Notes under the pieces: generated by a model
Told to the model about the DNA's origin: nothing
What the model saw: only the letters and a program-made list of their open reading frames with translations
Database searches by the model: none
Position numbers and translations under genes: made by a program
DNA from: Haloarchaeobius iranensis
GTDB lineage: Archaea > Halobacteriota > Halobacteria > Halobacteriales > Natrialbaceae
Direction of reading: 5' to 3'
Assembly (NCBI RefSeq): GCF_900103505.1
Contig: NZ_FNIA01000023.1
Coordinates: 1-49,849 of the forward strand
Length of the DNA: 49,849 nt
Shown here: piece after piece, positions 1 through 7,500 of the stretch
Layout: the number at the start of each line of letters is the position of its first letter
Position numbering within the stretch: position 1 is the first letter of the stretch

Positions 1-296
1 ATGTCTCGGCGAAGAAGCGTGTTAGCGACTTGTTCGAGCCGTTCGGGCTCGAACTTCGTCCGGAGGTGGTAGAGAACCGTGTTTGCCGATGGCGAGTCTT
101 CGCTGGAGTTGCACAGCGTCGAGATTGAGGTCCCGTCGGCGGTTGCGCCGACGAGGACCTCGTAAATGTCCTTAGCATCGGTTTCAGCGTTGTTGGCAAG
201 GTTCAGAGAGACTTCCTCGTCAAGTCGATTGACGAGGAAGTTAAGGAGCTGGTCTTCGTGGATTTCACTGTCTGCTTGCTGCTGTTTGCTAGGCAC
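1..296 (-). CDS. ISH3-type transposase, N-terminal fragment (cut by window edge)
   Basis: Reading the minus strand from a GTG at 294-296 gives 98 residues without a stop, running off the left edge. The fragment has the look of the N-terminus of haloarchaeal ISH3-family (IS4-superfamily) DDE transposases: a run LLNFLVNRLDEEVSLNLA near the start, then DIYEVLVGATADGTS and NTVLYHLRTKFEPERL. The catalytic DDE residues lie outside the window, so activity cannot be judged. The start is inferred; the codons just before it (AAT) stay open but no ATG is near. Family assignment is from recalled similarity, not a search. Confidence 0.75.
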   Translation of the reverse strand, partial: MPSKQQQADSEIHEDQLLNFLVNRLDEEVSLNLANNAETDAKDIYEVLVGATADGTSISTLCNSSEDSPSANTVLYHLRTKFEPERLEQVANTLLRRD

Positions 297-330
297 ATTC
301 GCAGCAAGCAGACGTTCTAACTAACCGGCT
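1..330 (-). mobile_element. Left-edge insertion sequence (ISH3-like), truncated
   Basis: The transposase fragment plus its short upstream stretch form the 5' end of an insertion sequence. The outer terminal inverted repeat should lie within about 100 nt of the GTG at 296, but with only one end in view the exact border and target duplication cannot be set; 330 is a nominal limit. Confidence 0.5.
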
Positions 331-760
331 TTGTGAGGTACTGAGATTTGATATGAGTTCATCATGCGGGCATGTACTGGTGAGAGCCAAAGGCCGAGTC
401 GACGAGTAATGGAGTATCTGTTTCCAACCATCAACGAGGCCCCGATAAGATCAATCCCTAACCCAATAGCACCGGGATTCTCAAGAATCCAACTACAGAT
501 GCACATGTCATGCTAGTCTGAAGACATCTACACAGTAGCTTCGGTTTCTCTGGTTTATTCCGTGCCGCACCCACACATCGACTGACCAGGCAGCTCACGA
601 CGGCAATCTCCTGAATCAAAGGTCGCCTCTCTCGCTTCATGCTTATTCAATTCCATGCGACAGTCCTGATCTTCGCCCTCAGTAACGTCGAACCGCTATG
701 TAATCTTCTGTGGCTGTCACTCCAAATCTATCTCACACGGCGAGAAAGAAGTTTTAGTAA
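331..760. other. Gene-poor stretch between the IS and the lipoprotein gene
   Basis: No convincing gene. A minus-strand open frame at 321-506 encodes a hydrophobic run (GAIGLGIDLIGASLMVG) that could be the remnant of a membrane protein, but it has no acidic bias and no usual promoter spacing. Base composition is clearly more AT-rich than the region after 7 kb, as in the rest of the island. Best read as eroded sequence next to an IS. Confidence 0.4.
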
Positions 761-1426
761 CTACAGACCGAGAGCATCCCGGAATTCAATCGGGTCAGCT
801 ATATCAGGGGCCTCATCTTCGAATGAATAATCAACGATATCACCCATTCTCTGTTCAGCGTCATCGAATGCCTCCCGATTTCCGTTTCTGCGGGCCTCGA
901 TCGCATCAAGACCATTCCGCGCCCAAGGAATCCAAATCTCTTCCACGTAATTCGATGCCTCAACTCCTATGCTTTGGGCCTCGCTATGTTGCGACCGCTC
1001 TGCTAGTCGGGCAGCTTCTTCGAAGTAATCTATAGCATCTTGTGATTCTTCGATAACATTGTCGAGGCGTCTTTCCGCATCGGCCCACTCCTGTTCGTTC
1101 AAAGCTCTAGTTGCTGAGTCACCGATAGAATCAATTTCTTGTTCAGTATCGTACCCAGCTCTGTATTCCCTTACTGCATCATCTTCGAGTTCTGTGTTTT
1201 CGGTCGTTGGTTCCTCAGTCGTTGTCGGTTCCTCTGTCGATGTTTGTTCCTCAGTCGGACTCTGGTCCTCAGTCGTTGGCGGTTCCTCTGTCGGTGTCTG
1301 TTCCCCTACCTCCGACGTCGGGCTCGCTTCCGGTGTACTATTTTCGTCTCCGGTACTGCTACAACCGGCTAACAAAGCGATTCCGGATGCTGAAAAACAA
1401 GTAACGAGAAGCCCCCTTCTCTTCAT
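761..1426 (-). CDS. Thr/Glu-rich lipoprotein, function unknown
   Basis: A 221-residue predicted lipoprotein. It starts MKRRG, followed by a hydrophobic segment and a lipobox LLAGC ending at Cys22, so it should be lipid-anchored outside the membrane after Tat- or Sec-type export. Residues about 25-77 are a low-complexity linker of repeated Thr-Glu-Glu-Pro units, the usual spacer of haloarchaeal lipoproteins. The C-terminal 140 residues are acidic and predicted helical (EWADAERRLDNVIEESQDAI), with no family I recognise. A TATA-like ACTATATG lies at about 1450-1460, some 28 bp upstream of the start, which supports a near-leaderless transcript. Codon use is less GC-rich than in the main chromosome part. 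Confidence 0.75.
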   Translation of the reverse strand: MKRRGLLVTCFSASGIALLAGCSSTGDENSTPEASPTSEVGEQTPTEEPPTTEDQSPTEEQTSTEEPTTTEEPTTENTELEDDAVREYRAGYDTEQEIDSIGDSATRALNEQEWADAERRLDNVIEESQDAIDYFEEAARLAERSQHSEAQSIGVEASNYVEEIWIPWARNGLDAIEARRNGNREAFDDAEQRMGDIVDYSFEDEAPDIADPIEFRDALGL

Positions 1427-1729
1427 ACCTCGAATGGTTAGGTCATCATCATATAGTTACTGGCTGACGTAGGACTGGTTCACCCACTAAGGTCAAAACC
1501 AATAACTCAGTGCTCTCTTTTTACGAATTGCTTGTAATGAGGTTCATAGATGTATTCAATCGGTATAGATCTCAACCGGGCTAACCGGTCTGATTCGGAG
1601 CTCAAAGATAGAGAGTTCGAATACCAGCTTTCATGCTTTTGTAGAAGGGTGCAACGCTATCCTTCGGGTGGGGCTGATTCGACCGAAATCCGGCTTCTCA
1701 CAAGAACCCCCGGTCAACAGGGGAACACT
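1427..1729. other. Intergenic stretch before the short recombinase
   Basis: About 300 bp with the lipoprotein promoter at its left end and no supported gene. An open frame at 1550-1741 lacks acidic bias and has mixed third positions, so I leave it out. A small hairpin, CCCC and GGGG arms around 1708-1722, lies just before the recombinase leader. I looked for a tRNA 3' fragment that could mark an attachment site and found none I could defend. Confidence 0.4.
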
Positions 1730-1760
1730 CTAGGTGCATGAAATTCTAGAGAGGTGTGCA
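1730..1760 (+). promoter_or_regulatory. CTAG-containing near-palindrome in front of the recombinase
   Basis: ACACTCTAG (1725-1733) and CTAGAGAGGTGT (1746-1757) form an imperfect inverted repeat directly before the ATG at 1761. It contains two CTAG sites exactly 16 bp apart. Position suggests an operator or a leader hairpin; the function is inferred. Confidence 0.35.
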
Positions 1761-2366
1761 ATGCGGAGTGAGAGAAACAAGGATGGGTCGTTCACTGTGT
1801 GGATGACCCGCGACGAGTATCACGAGTTGCCCCGCGCTGCAGATACCTTCCAGCGAGAGATCGCCATTCGACTGATGGGCGACTGTGGCCTTCGAGTCGC
1901 AGAGGTGCTCGATGTGAAGCCCGAGCACATCTCGCGGAAGTCCGACGGCACCCACTATGACCTCGAAATCGTCTCCGGCAAGGACACCACAGGCGAGTAC
2001 GATGGCGGGAAGCACCGCGAGACATGGCTTCCGCGCGAGCTGGAGGCACTGGTGAACCGGTACTGCCAGCAGCACGACGTCGACGATGACCAAGTGCTCA
2101 TCGACCGAGGCAAGCGCACGCTACAGTACTGGGTCGAGCAGGCCGCCGAGGGCGCGGTCAAGGAGACCGGCGACGAGGATTACCGGCGCGTGTCGACGCA
2201 CGATCTTCGACGTTGCTGGGCGAATAACCTGCTCGTTGAGGAGAACGTGAGTCCACGCATCGTCATGGCCCTCGGTGGGTGGAGCAGCTACGACGCGATA
2301 GAACCGTATCTGGCCGCTCCGACCGAGGAAAACGTGATTCAAACTATGAGCAAAATCCAGTTATGA
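1761..2366 (+). CDS. Short tyrosine recombinase (XerC/D-like catalytic domain only)
   Basis: A 201-residue site-specific recombinase consisting of the catalytic domain without the N-terminal SAM-like core-binding domain. Visible catalytic residues: Arg45 in DCGLRVAEV, His147-x-x-Arg150 in STHDLRRCW, Trp174 in GGWSS at the second His position, and nucleophile Tyr183 in EPYLAAP. Such short integrases are common near plasmid- and virus-derived regions in haloarchaea. I chose the ATG at 1761 over the upstream ATG at 1734, because the longer form adds residues that do not fit the family and would overlap the inverted repeat. The methyltransferase gene follows on the same strand after 133 bp. It probably acts in excision, integration or resolution of the surrounding island; this is inferred. 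Confidence 0.85.
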   Translation: MRSERNKDGSFTVWMTRDEYHELPRAADTFQREIAIRLMGDCGLRVAEVLDVKPEHISRKSDGTHYDLEIVSGKDTTGEYDGGKHRETWLPRELEALVNRYCQQHDVDDDQVLIDRGKRTLQYWVEQAAEGAVKETGDEDYRRVSTHDLRRCWANNLLVEENVSPRIVMALGGWSSYDAIEPYLAAPTEENVIQTMSKIQL

Positions 2367-2499
2367 GTAGCGAAGACCCTGAAGTTCAAACGGCAGAGCG
2401 GGGCCACAGTAGCCTGAGGCACGAACAATGGACCCCAACCTACGAAGTACAAGTCTTAAGTCAGTGTTGGACCCTGAATACACCAGCCAACGACGCATG

Positions 2500-3510
2500 A
2501 AGGAGGAACCCAAAGTCGCGGGGCTGATGGATTCAGAGCCCTACTACACGACATCTGATGGTGCTGCGTACCACGGCGACAGCCGTGAGTTACTCGAAGA
2601 ACTCCCTGACGAGAGTGTCGATCTCGTCGTTACCTCTCCCCCCTTCGCTCTGAAAAGGAAGAAGGAATACGGAAACAAGGACATCGACAGCTACAATGAC
2701 TGGTTCGTCGAGGGCTTCGCCGAGCGAGTCAAACGTGTTCTCAAGCCCCACGGCAGTTTCGTTATCGACATCGGTGGTGGCTGGGAGAAGGGGAAGCCTG
2801 TTCGTTCAACGTACCACTTCGAGCTTCTGACGGAGCTCGCAGGCTCGGACGGACCGTTCAATCTCGCACAGGACTTCTACTGGTACAACCCTGCGAAGCT
2901 CCCGACCCCCGCTCAGTGGGTCACTATTGAGCGGATTCGCGTGACTGACGCGGTCAACCACGTCTGGTGGCTCTCGAAGACGGAGCGACCTGAGGCAGAC
3001 AATACCCGTGTTCTCCGTGAGTATAGCGACTCTCAAAAGAAGCTCATGGAGGACGGTTACAAGGACAAAGAACGTCCATCGGGCCACGATATCAGCGACA
3101 AGTTCGATGACCCGAAGGAGAACGGATCGATTCCCCCGAACCTCATTGAAGCTGCGAATACGGCCTCAAACACGCACTATCTGAAAGCCTGCAGAAAGCT
3201 CGACATCGACCCCCACCCGGCTCGCTTCCCGCGAGACATCCCTGAATTCTTCATCCAGTTCCTCACTCCGAATCCGCCCTACGACGAAGATGAAGAGGAG
3301 CCGGTCGTTCTCGACATCTTCGGCGGCTCGAACATGACCGGTGAAATTGCGGAGCGATTCGGTCGTAACTGGCTAGCATTCGAGCAGCAAGAAAAGTATA
3401 TCCAGACATCCGAACTCCGCTTCCTCTCGATGGAGGAGATCGACAAGGCGCTCGATGAAGACCAGAGTGGCCTCGAAGATTTTGCGGAGATTGAGCCGAC
3501 CGACGACTAA
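2500..3510 (+). CDS. Site-specific DNA methyltransferase, N4-cytosine, beta class
   Basis: SAM-dependent methyltransferase of the type II modification kind. The catalytic motif IV TSPPFAL sits near the N-terminus (about residues 46-52) and the SAM-binding motif I (VLDIFGGSNMTG) near the C-terminus, the order of beta-class enzymes. TSPP followed by FALKRKKEYGN, and the downstream RPSGH, IPPN and HPARFP motifs, match the m4C family that includes M.PvuII and the CTAG enzyme M.MthZI, so N4-cytosine methylation is likely; the target cannot be read from the protein. Starts at 2428, 2500 and 2527 are possible. I prefer 2500 because the extra residues of the 2428 form are basic and unlike the family. 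It is convergent with the nuclease gene, their stop codons overlapping by 4 bp. Confidence 0.85.
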   Translation, partial: KEEPKVAGLMDSEPYYTTSDGAAYHGDSRELLEELPDESVDLVVTSPPFALKRKKEYGNKDIDSYNDWFVEGFAERVKRVLKPHGSFVIDIGGGWEKGKPVRSTYHFELLTELAGSDGPFNLAQDFYWYNPAKLPTPAQWVTIERIRVTDAVNHVWWLSKTERPEADNTRVLREYSDSQKKLMEDGYKDKERPSGHDISDKFDDPKENGSIPPNLIEAANTASNTHYLKACRKLDIDPHPARFPRDIPEFFIQFLTPNPPYDEDEEEPVVLDIFGGSNMTGEIAERFGRNWLAFEQQEKYIQTSELRFLSMEEIDKALDEDQSGLEDFAEIEPTDD

Positions 3511-5021
3511 CCGTCGGTATCGAACTCAGTTAGCGTCGTGTCTGTGGGTTCACTTCTCGCTTCTTCGATCTCGTCACTGAACTTTTCCAACGCTTCATCT
3601 TCTCGCTCTTGGAGCGTCGTTTCCTCATCTTCCTCGACACCCTCCCGGCCCCCGAGACGCTTGATACGCCTGATTCGGGCCGATTCGCTTTCCAGGGCGT
3701 CAATCAAGTGACTCGGGTCTTGGTCCAGTCGCTCAATATCTTTCCCTTCAATAAACACGATTGCCAGATTCTCATGCTGCATGACCCGGTTAGCAAACTG
3801 CCGGGCATCATTGCTGAGGCCCTCACGGGCGATCATAAGAATCGTGTTCGTCTGGAGCATCCGCGAGATTCCGACTTCCCTGGCGACGTGTTTCGAACTC
3901 AGTTGCTTTTGTACGTTCTTACACTGAATCTGAACCCGGTTGTAGAGCGGACCGAGATCGTCGAAAATCACGTCTACCTCAGAACCGCCCGTTTTTCTCC
4001 CACGGACGCGCCAGCCGACGAACTCCAGCCCAAGCGTCCGCCCGAGTTTCACGGCCAGCGTTTCGAGCGCAACACCCTTGTCGTAGGTGTTGTCGCTATC
4101 CATCTCGTCGAGTAGTTCTGTGTAGGACTTCCTGAGAACACTCCGAGGCGCACCGGTCCGTTCTGCAAGGTCATCCAAGATGGGTTTCAGAACTTCAGCC
4201 TCGAACTTGTCGGTCGGTTCAATCAGGTTCGGTTTCCCGGAGACGTGTTCCCACTCGATATAGCCCGCTTCTTCGAGTGGTTCGAGCATACTGTTCTTGA
4301 TGCCGCTTTGAGTAATTTCGACCCCGTAGGCTTCCTCAGCGATTTCCCGTATGTAGACGTTCTTGATCGGCTTGTTCGGGTCTACGATGGCAAGGGCACG
4401 AAGGAATGCCTGTTGTTCGTCTTCTAGGTCATCGAGTTCAAGAATAGTCTCTGAATCGGCCCCGGTAAGCTCGTTGATTCGACCGTGGTCAATCTCGTAG
4501 TGGTGGGTTCCTGTGTTGACAACACCGGCTTTCGACAACCAGCCCCGCATCTGCGACCAGTGGTTCGACGTTCGGTCAATGTGGAACCCGTACTGGTCAC
4601 GAAACTCTTGCTTGAGATTCTTGTTCACCGGACTCTTACCCTGCGCACGGAGATCTTCGACGATCTCGATTCCCTTCTGCCCGTGAAGGTTTCGAAGGAT
4701 GTGGCGTGCAAATCGGTCATAGAGCTTCTGAGGCTCATCTCGAAGTTTGTAGAGTTCCTCGCCGAGATCTGTGAACTTGAAATCCTCGTCGGTGATACCG
4801 TAGCCACTAGGCTTTACACCGAGACGTACGTTTTTCGCTCGTGTTCCATCATCGTCCGGAAAGAACGTTTCAATAATCGCCTCGTCGAACCCGTCTTCAT
4901 CACCCTCGTATTTCTCAATCAGTTCGAGAACGACAGCAAGTTCCTCCCTCTCGTCACCTGTCTCGAGCTGGTTCGGTCCGAAGGCATCTCCGAAGGGTAG
5001 GTCAGTATCTTCCCGTGCCAT
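3507..5021 (-). CDS. PD-(D/E)XK restriction endonuclease, Mrr-like catalytic domain
   Basis: A 504-residue protein whose C-terminal part is a restriction-type nuclease domain: Glu320 in GVALETLAVKLG, Asp350 in SEVDVI and the QIQCK motif with Gln366 and Lys368, the E-D-QxK variant seen in Mrr and related enzymes. The N-terminal 310 residues look like several helical/winged-helix modules (for example IREIAEEAYGVEITQSGI) that could read DNA. A charged coiled tail follows after 440. With the convergent m4C methyltransferase it forms a probable restriction-modification pair that protects the island or addicts the host to it. The start at 5021 touches a tandem CTAG array and lies about 34 bp from a TATA box. 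Whether it cuts unmethylated or methylated DNA is not known. Confidence 0.8.
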   Translation of the reverse strand: MAREDTDLPFGDAFGPNQLETGDEREELAVVLELIEKYEGDEDGFDEAIIETFFPDDDGTRAKNVRLGVKPSGYGITDEDFKFTDLGEELYKLRDEPQKLYDRFARHILRNLHGQKGIEIVEDLRAQGKSPVNKNLKQEFRDQYGFHIDRTSNHWSQMRGWLSKAGVVNTGTHHYEIDHGRINELTGADSETILELDDLEDEQQAFLRALAIVDPNKPIKNVYIREIAEEAYGVEITQSGIKNSMLEPLEEAGYIEWEHVSGKPNLIEPTDKFEAEVLKPILDDLAERTGAPRSVLRKSYTELLDEMDSDNTYDKGVALETLAVKLGRTLGLEFVGWRVRGRKTGGSEVDVIFDDLGPLYNRVQIQCKNVQKQLSSKHVAREVGISRMLQTNTILMIAREGLSNDARQFANRVMQHENLAIVFIEGKDIERLDQDPSHLIDALESESARIRRIKRLGGREGVEEDEETTLQEREDEALEKFSDEIEEARSEPTDTTLTEFDTDG

Positions 5022-5064
5022 CTAGCGCGCTAGCGCTCTAGTCTGGCAGTATAAATATGTCTAG
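5022..5064 (-). promoter_or_regulatory. Nuclease promoter with phased CTAG array
   Basis: The minus-strand TATA box ATATTTATAC occupies 5050-5059. Between it and the start codon, CTAG occurs at 5022, 5030 and 5038, exactly 8 bp apart, with a fourth copy at 5061. CTAGCGCGCTAG at 5022-5033 is a perfect 12-bp palindrome. The expected transcription start (about 25 bp from the TATA box) falls inside this array, so methylation or protein binding here could control nuclease expression. Confidence 0.55.
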
Positions 5065-5100
5065 CAGAGAAATATTTGGCCGGCTCAGGCACTTACTACG

Positions 5101-5391
5101 TTATCCTTTCAGGGCGCTATCCGGAGTTGGAGATGGCTGGTGTGCAGCATCAATCTCGCCCTCAAGATACAGCTGACCCCAAGTTGTGACTTCGTAGAGA
5201 TCCTTGTGAGTCGGTGCGATGAATCCGGCATACGTCAGCAACTTACAGCGTTCTCTGATTCGATTTTCGCTGGCATCGAAATTCATCTCCTTTTCCATCA
5301 AGCTGGGATTCGCTAGTCGCTCAGCGTCGAGGTATTCGATAATCCGTTCATCCAGAGGGACCATCCAGTGGGCGGGGAGGCGTTGACTCAT
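5101..5391 (-). CDS. Winged-helix regulator, PhiH1-repressor-like
   Basis: A 96-residue protein made of one winged-helix domain: LDERIIEYLDAE opens helix 1, ENRIRERCKLLTYAGFI is the recognition region, and YEVTTWGQLYLEGEID the wing and last helix. This is the pattern of the haloarchaeal PhiH1-like repressor family, small DNA-binding proteins common in proviruses and plasmids. Its ATG overlaps the stop of the preceding regulator gene (ATGA arrangement), so the two are probably co-translated and may act together. It lies just upstream of the nuclease gene on the same strand, about 80 bp apart, which would allow regulation of, or read-through into, the restriction gene. Confidence 0.75.
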   Translation of the reverse strand: MSQRLPAHWMVPLDERIIEYLDAERLANPSLMEKEMNFDASENRIRERCKLLTYAGFIAPTHKDLYEVTTWGQLYLEGEIDAAHQPSPTPDSALKG

Positions 5392-5702
5392 CCGTTAGTT
5401 TTCTCTTGACCGCTAGCCGTCGGACCATTCTGCTCACCTGCGTTCATATACGCTCCTGCTTCTGCATCGTACTCTTCATCGAGGTACGCTATTCCTTCGT
5501 CAGTGATGACGTAGACCCCGTTTCCGAGGGGAGTCAGAAGCCCATGTTCTGCGAGCTTCTGGCATCGTCGGGAAACCGTCGGCTGGGAAACACGGACCCC
5601 CTCGGAGTCGCTGATTTCCCCAACCGCTGCTCCTTCCTTCTCACGAATGTACTCCAATATTCGGTCGTCCCACACGGTCATCCAGGTCCCCGAGTGACGC
5701 AT
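5388..5702 (-). CDS. Winged-helix regulator, PhiH1-repressor-like (second copy)
   Basis: Second repressor-like protein, 104 residues from the ATG at 5702. The motif MTVWDDRILEYIREKEGA leads into VSQPTVSRRCQKLAEHGLL, a clear helix-turn-helix, then NGVYVITDEGIAYLDEEYD as the wing. A longer form from 5750 is open, but its extra residues do not fit the family. The C-terminal 25 residues are polar and probably disordered. It is the first gene of a two-gene overlapping unit with the 5101-5391 regulator. Likely roles are keeping the island's genes silent or timing excision; this rests on family behaviour, not on direct evidence. Confidence 0.75.
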   Translation of the reverse strand: MRHSGTWMTVWDDRILEYIREKEGAAVGEISDSEGVRVSQPTVSRRCQKLAEHGLLTPLGNGVYVITDEGIAYLDEEYDAEAGAYMNAGEQNGPTASGQEKTNG

Positions 5703-5782
5703 TAATAGGCTATACACTCTTGCATAAGTAATGGGTTCGTGTATATTCATTTGTTCATCTTTGAGTTGTTAGAGAATCAGCG

Positions 5783-5813
5783 ATACATTTTTGAATAGCG
5801 CATACATTGTTCG
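5783..5813. repeat. Short direct repeat upstream of the repressor pair
   Basis: ATACATTTTTGA at 5783-5794 and ATACATTGTTCGA at 5802-5814 are imperfect direct repeats offset by 19 bp, between the repressor pair and the divergent zinc-finger gene. Position suits a repressor binding site, but two copies are weak evidence. Confidence 0.3.
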
Positions 5814-5864
5814 AGTCGCGGGACCATCGCAGGACGTTGATGACTCTATTGGACGTGTGAAGAC

Positions 5865-5888
5865 CGGGCCGCGTTGCAGCGCGGCCCG
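5865..5888. promoter_or_regulatory. GC-rich hairpin in the leader of the zinc-finger gene
   Basis: CGGGCCGCG at 5865-5873 and CGCGGCCCG at 5880-5888 form a perfect 9-bp stem with a 6-nt loop, 20 nt before the ATG at 5909. It could attenuate transcription entering from the left or affect translation of the zinc-finger/integrase pair. Confidence 0.5.
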
Positions 5889-5908
5889 AAGATGGTTCCA
5901 GAGCGACC

Positions 5909-6418
5909 ATGCAAGCTGGAACCCTTACGGGGCCTAGACCCCGCACGAGCGACGATGTACCGGCCGCCGAAAACAGTACCGACAACCGACTAGCTGACGC
6001 TCTCGTCGGGGGTGACGAGCAAACCGGCGAGTCGTGTTACTTCTGCGGCGCACCGGCTGAAGGCCACGCCGCGCTCTACAGCCCCAATGCGGTCCGCAGG
6101 TACATCGACAATGCTGGTCACCCACCAGCCCAGAGCGAACCAGTCTGTCGTGACTGTGGTGAGCGACTAAACGCGCACCGACGAGGTGAAGGTATTCTAT
6201 CCACCATCCAGTCCGGCAATGGTTGGAGAAATACAGAGGTTGCTCCGGCGGAAGTCCACGCTGACCCGGACGCTCAGAGAGGGCCGACGTTCATCTGCAC
6301 GGGCTGTGACGAACTCCAACCGATTACAACGGCGACGTTCCAACGGGTGAACGCACACGGAGCCTGTCTCCCGTTCTGTCCCGACTGCGTGTCGACAGGC
6401 GAAGGTGAGGAAAAGTGA
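5909..6418 (+). CDS. Zinc-finger protein coupled to the integrase
   Basis: A 169-residue protein with three cysteine-pair knuckles: CYFCGAP, CRDCGERL, and later CTGCDEL with CPDC. The spacing suggests two zinc-binding modules. No enzymatic motif is visible. Its TGA overlaps the GTG of the integrase gene (GTGA), a strong sign of translational coupling, so it may be an accessory factor for integration or excision, or a regulator of the integrase. The N-terminal 40 residues are probably disordered. I know of no named family and leave the function open. Confidence 0.65.
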   Translation: MQAGTLTGPRPRTSDDVPAAENSTDNRLADALVGGDEQTGESCYFCGAPAEGHAALYSPNAVRRYIDNAGHPPAQSEPVCRDCGERLNAHRRGEGILSTIQSGNGWRNTEVAPAEVHADPDAQRGPTFICTGCDELQPITTATFQRVNAHGACLPFCPDCVSTGEGEEK

Positions 6419-7500
6419 GTCGGAGAGACCGACCCGACCCGTCGGAACTCCCAGCGCGGGAAGCCGCCGAGCGGTACCTTCGTCGTCGACGCCCCGACTC
6501 GACGGACAAGAGCATCAAGGGCTGGCGGTACCGCCTGAAGCTCTTCGTCGAGTGGTGCGAGAGCGTCGGCATCACCGAAGTCGGTCAACTCAGGGGGTAC
6601 GACATCGACGAGTACTACGAGCTACGCAGCTCGGAGATCGCCCCGGCCACCCTGGAAGGCGAGATGCACACGCTTCGGAAGTTCGTCGAGTTCCTCGAGA
6701 ACATCGAGGCGGTCGATGAGGACCTTCACGAGAAGGTCCGTGTGCCGAACCTCGACCCCGAGGACCGCACGAACGATACGAAGCTGGCGACCGACGACGC
6801 GCTCGCGCTGCTGGAGTACTACCGGAACAGCGAGAAGGACTACGGCACCCGCGCCCACGCCTACCTAGAACTCGCCTGGACCACGGGCGCGCGACAGGGC
6901 GGACTCCGCGCGCTCGACATCCGCGACGTGTACCTCGACGATGACCCGTGGATTCACTTCCTCCACCGACCCGAGTCGGGGACCCCGCTGAAGAACAAGC
7001 GCGCGGGCCAGCGTCCGGTCGTCATCCCGCGCGAGACGGCCGAGGTGCTCCAGACGTACATCGACGACTACCGGTACGACGTACACGACGAGAGCGGCCG
7101 CCAGCCCCTCCTGGCGAGCGCGGCGGGCCGTCCGACGACGAACACCATCCGGGTCTGGAGCTACATGGCGACCCAACCGTGCCTACACACGGTTTGCCCG
7201 CACGGAAAGGAGCGGCCCACCTGCGGATGGGTGGAGCGCAACCACGCGAGCAAGTGCCCGTCGAGCCGGTCACCGCACCAGATACGGACGGGAGCCATCA
7301 CGCACATGCTGAACCTCGGTTGGCCGCCCGAGGACGTGGCCGAGCGGGTCAACGCGGCGGTGAAGACGATAGAACAGCACTACGACCATGCCGACCCCCG
7401 AGAGCGACAGCGGCGACTCCGTGACCGCATGGAGAAGCGTCGTCGCCCGCTCGTCGAGGACCTCAACCCCACCGATGAAATCGAAGAGAGAGACTACTGA
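6415..7500 (+). CDS. Full-length tyrosine integrase
   Basis: A 361-residue phage-type integrase. The N-terminal SAM-like core-binding domain covers about residues 10-115. The catalytic domain shows Arg160 in WTTGARQGGLR, Lys near 195, His288-x-x-Arg291 in SPHQIRTG and Tyr323 in EQHYDHAD. A cysteine-rich insertion with Cys256, Cys261, Cys270 and Cys281 (CPHGKERPTCGW...SKCPSS) precedes the HxxR box; I recall this putative zinc site from other haloarchaeal integrases. It starts with GTG at 6415, overlapping the stop of the zinc-finger gene. It is the last gene of the low-GC island and probably marks its right border. No tRNA gene that could serve as target is seen downstream. Confidence 0.88.
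   Translation: MSRRDRPDPSELPAREAAERYLRRRRPDSTDKSIKGWRYRLKLFVEWCESVGITEVGQLRGYDIDEYYELRSSEIAPATLEGEMHTLRKFVEFLENIEAVDEDLHEKVRVPNLDPEDRTNDTKLATDDALALLEYYRNSEKDYGTRAHAYLELAWTTGARQGGLRALDIRDVYLDDDPWIHFLHRPESGTPLKNKRAGQRPVVIPRETAEVLQTYIDDYRYDVHDESGRQPLLASAAGRPTTNTIRVWSYMATQPCLHTVCPHGKERPTCGWVERNHASKCPSSRSPHQIRTGAITHMLNLGWPPEDVAERVNAAVKTIEQHYDHADPRERQRRLRDRMEKRRRPLVEDLNPTDEIEERDY

Larger units (their letters stand above)
297..7500. mobile_element. Integrated island with restriction-modification, repressors and two integrases
   Basis: The stretch from the left IS to the full-length integrase is set apart by lower GC, many CTAG tetramers, two tyrosine recombinases, tandem PhiH1-like repressors and an R-M pair, and contains no housekeeping gene. 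It reads as a degraded provirus or integrative plasmid. Direct repeats that would define att sites could not be identified, so the borders are approximate. Confidence 0.6.

Noticed and set aside
321-830. Three small frames of 60-63 residues near the left IS
   Set aside because: No acidic bias, no promoter spacing, no family pattern; one hydrophobic run noted as possible remnant only.
1600-1740. Possible tRNA 3' fragment as attachment site (TTCGAAT-like stretch near 1617)
   Set aside because: The flanking bases do not pair as a T-stem and no matching copy was found near 7500.
1550-1741. 63-residue frame before the short recombinase
   Set aside because: Composition and codon ends do not fit; overlaps the CTAG leader palindrome.
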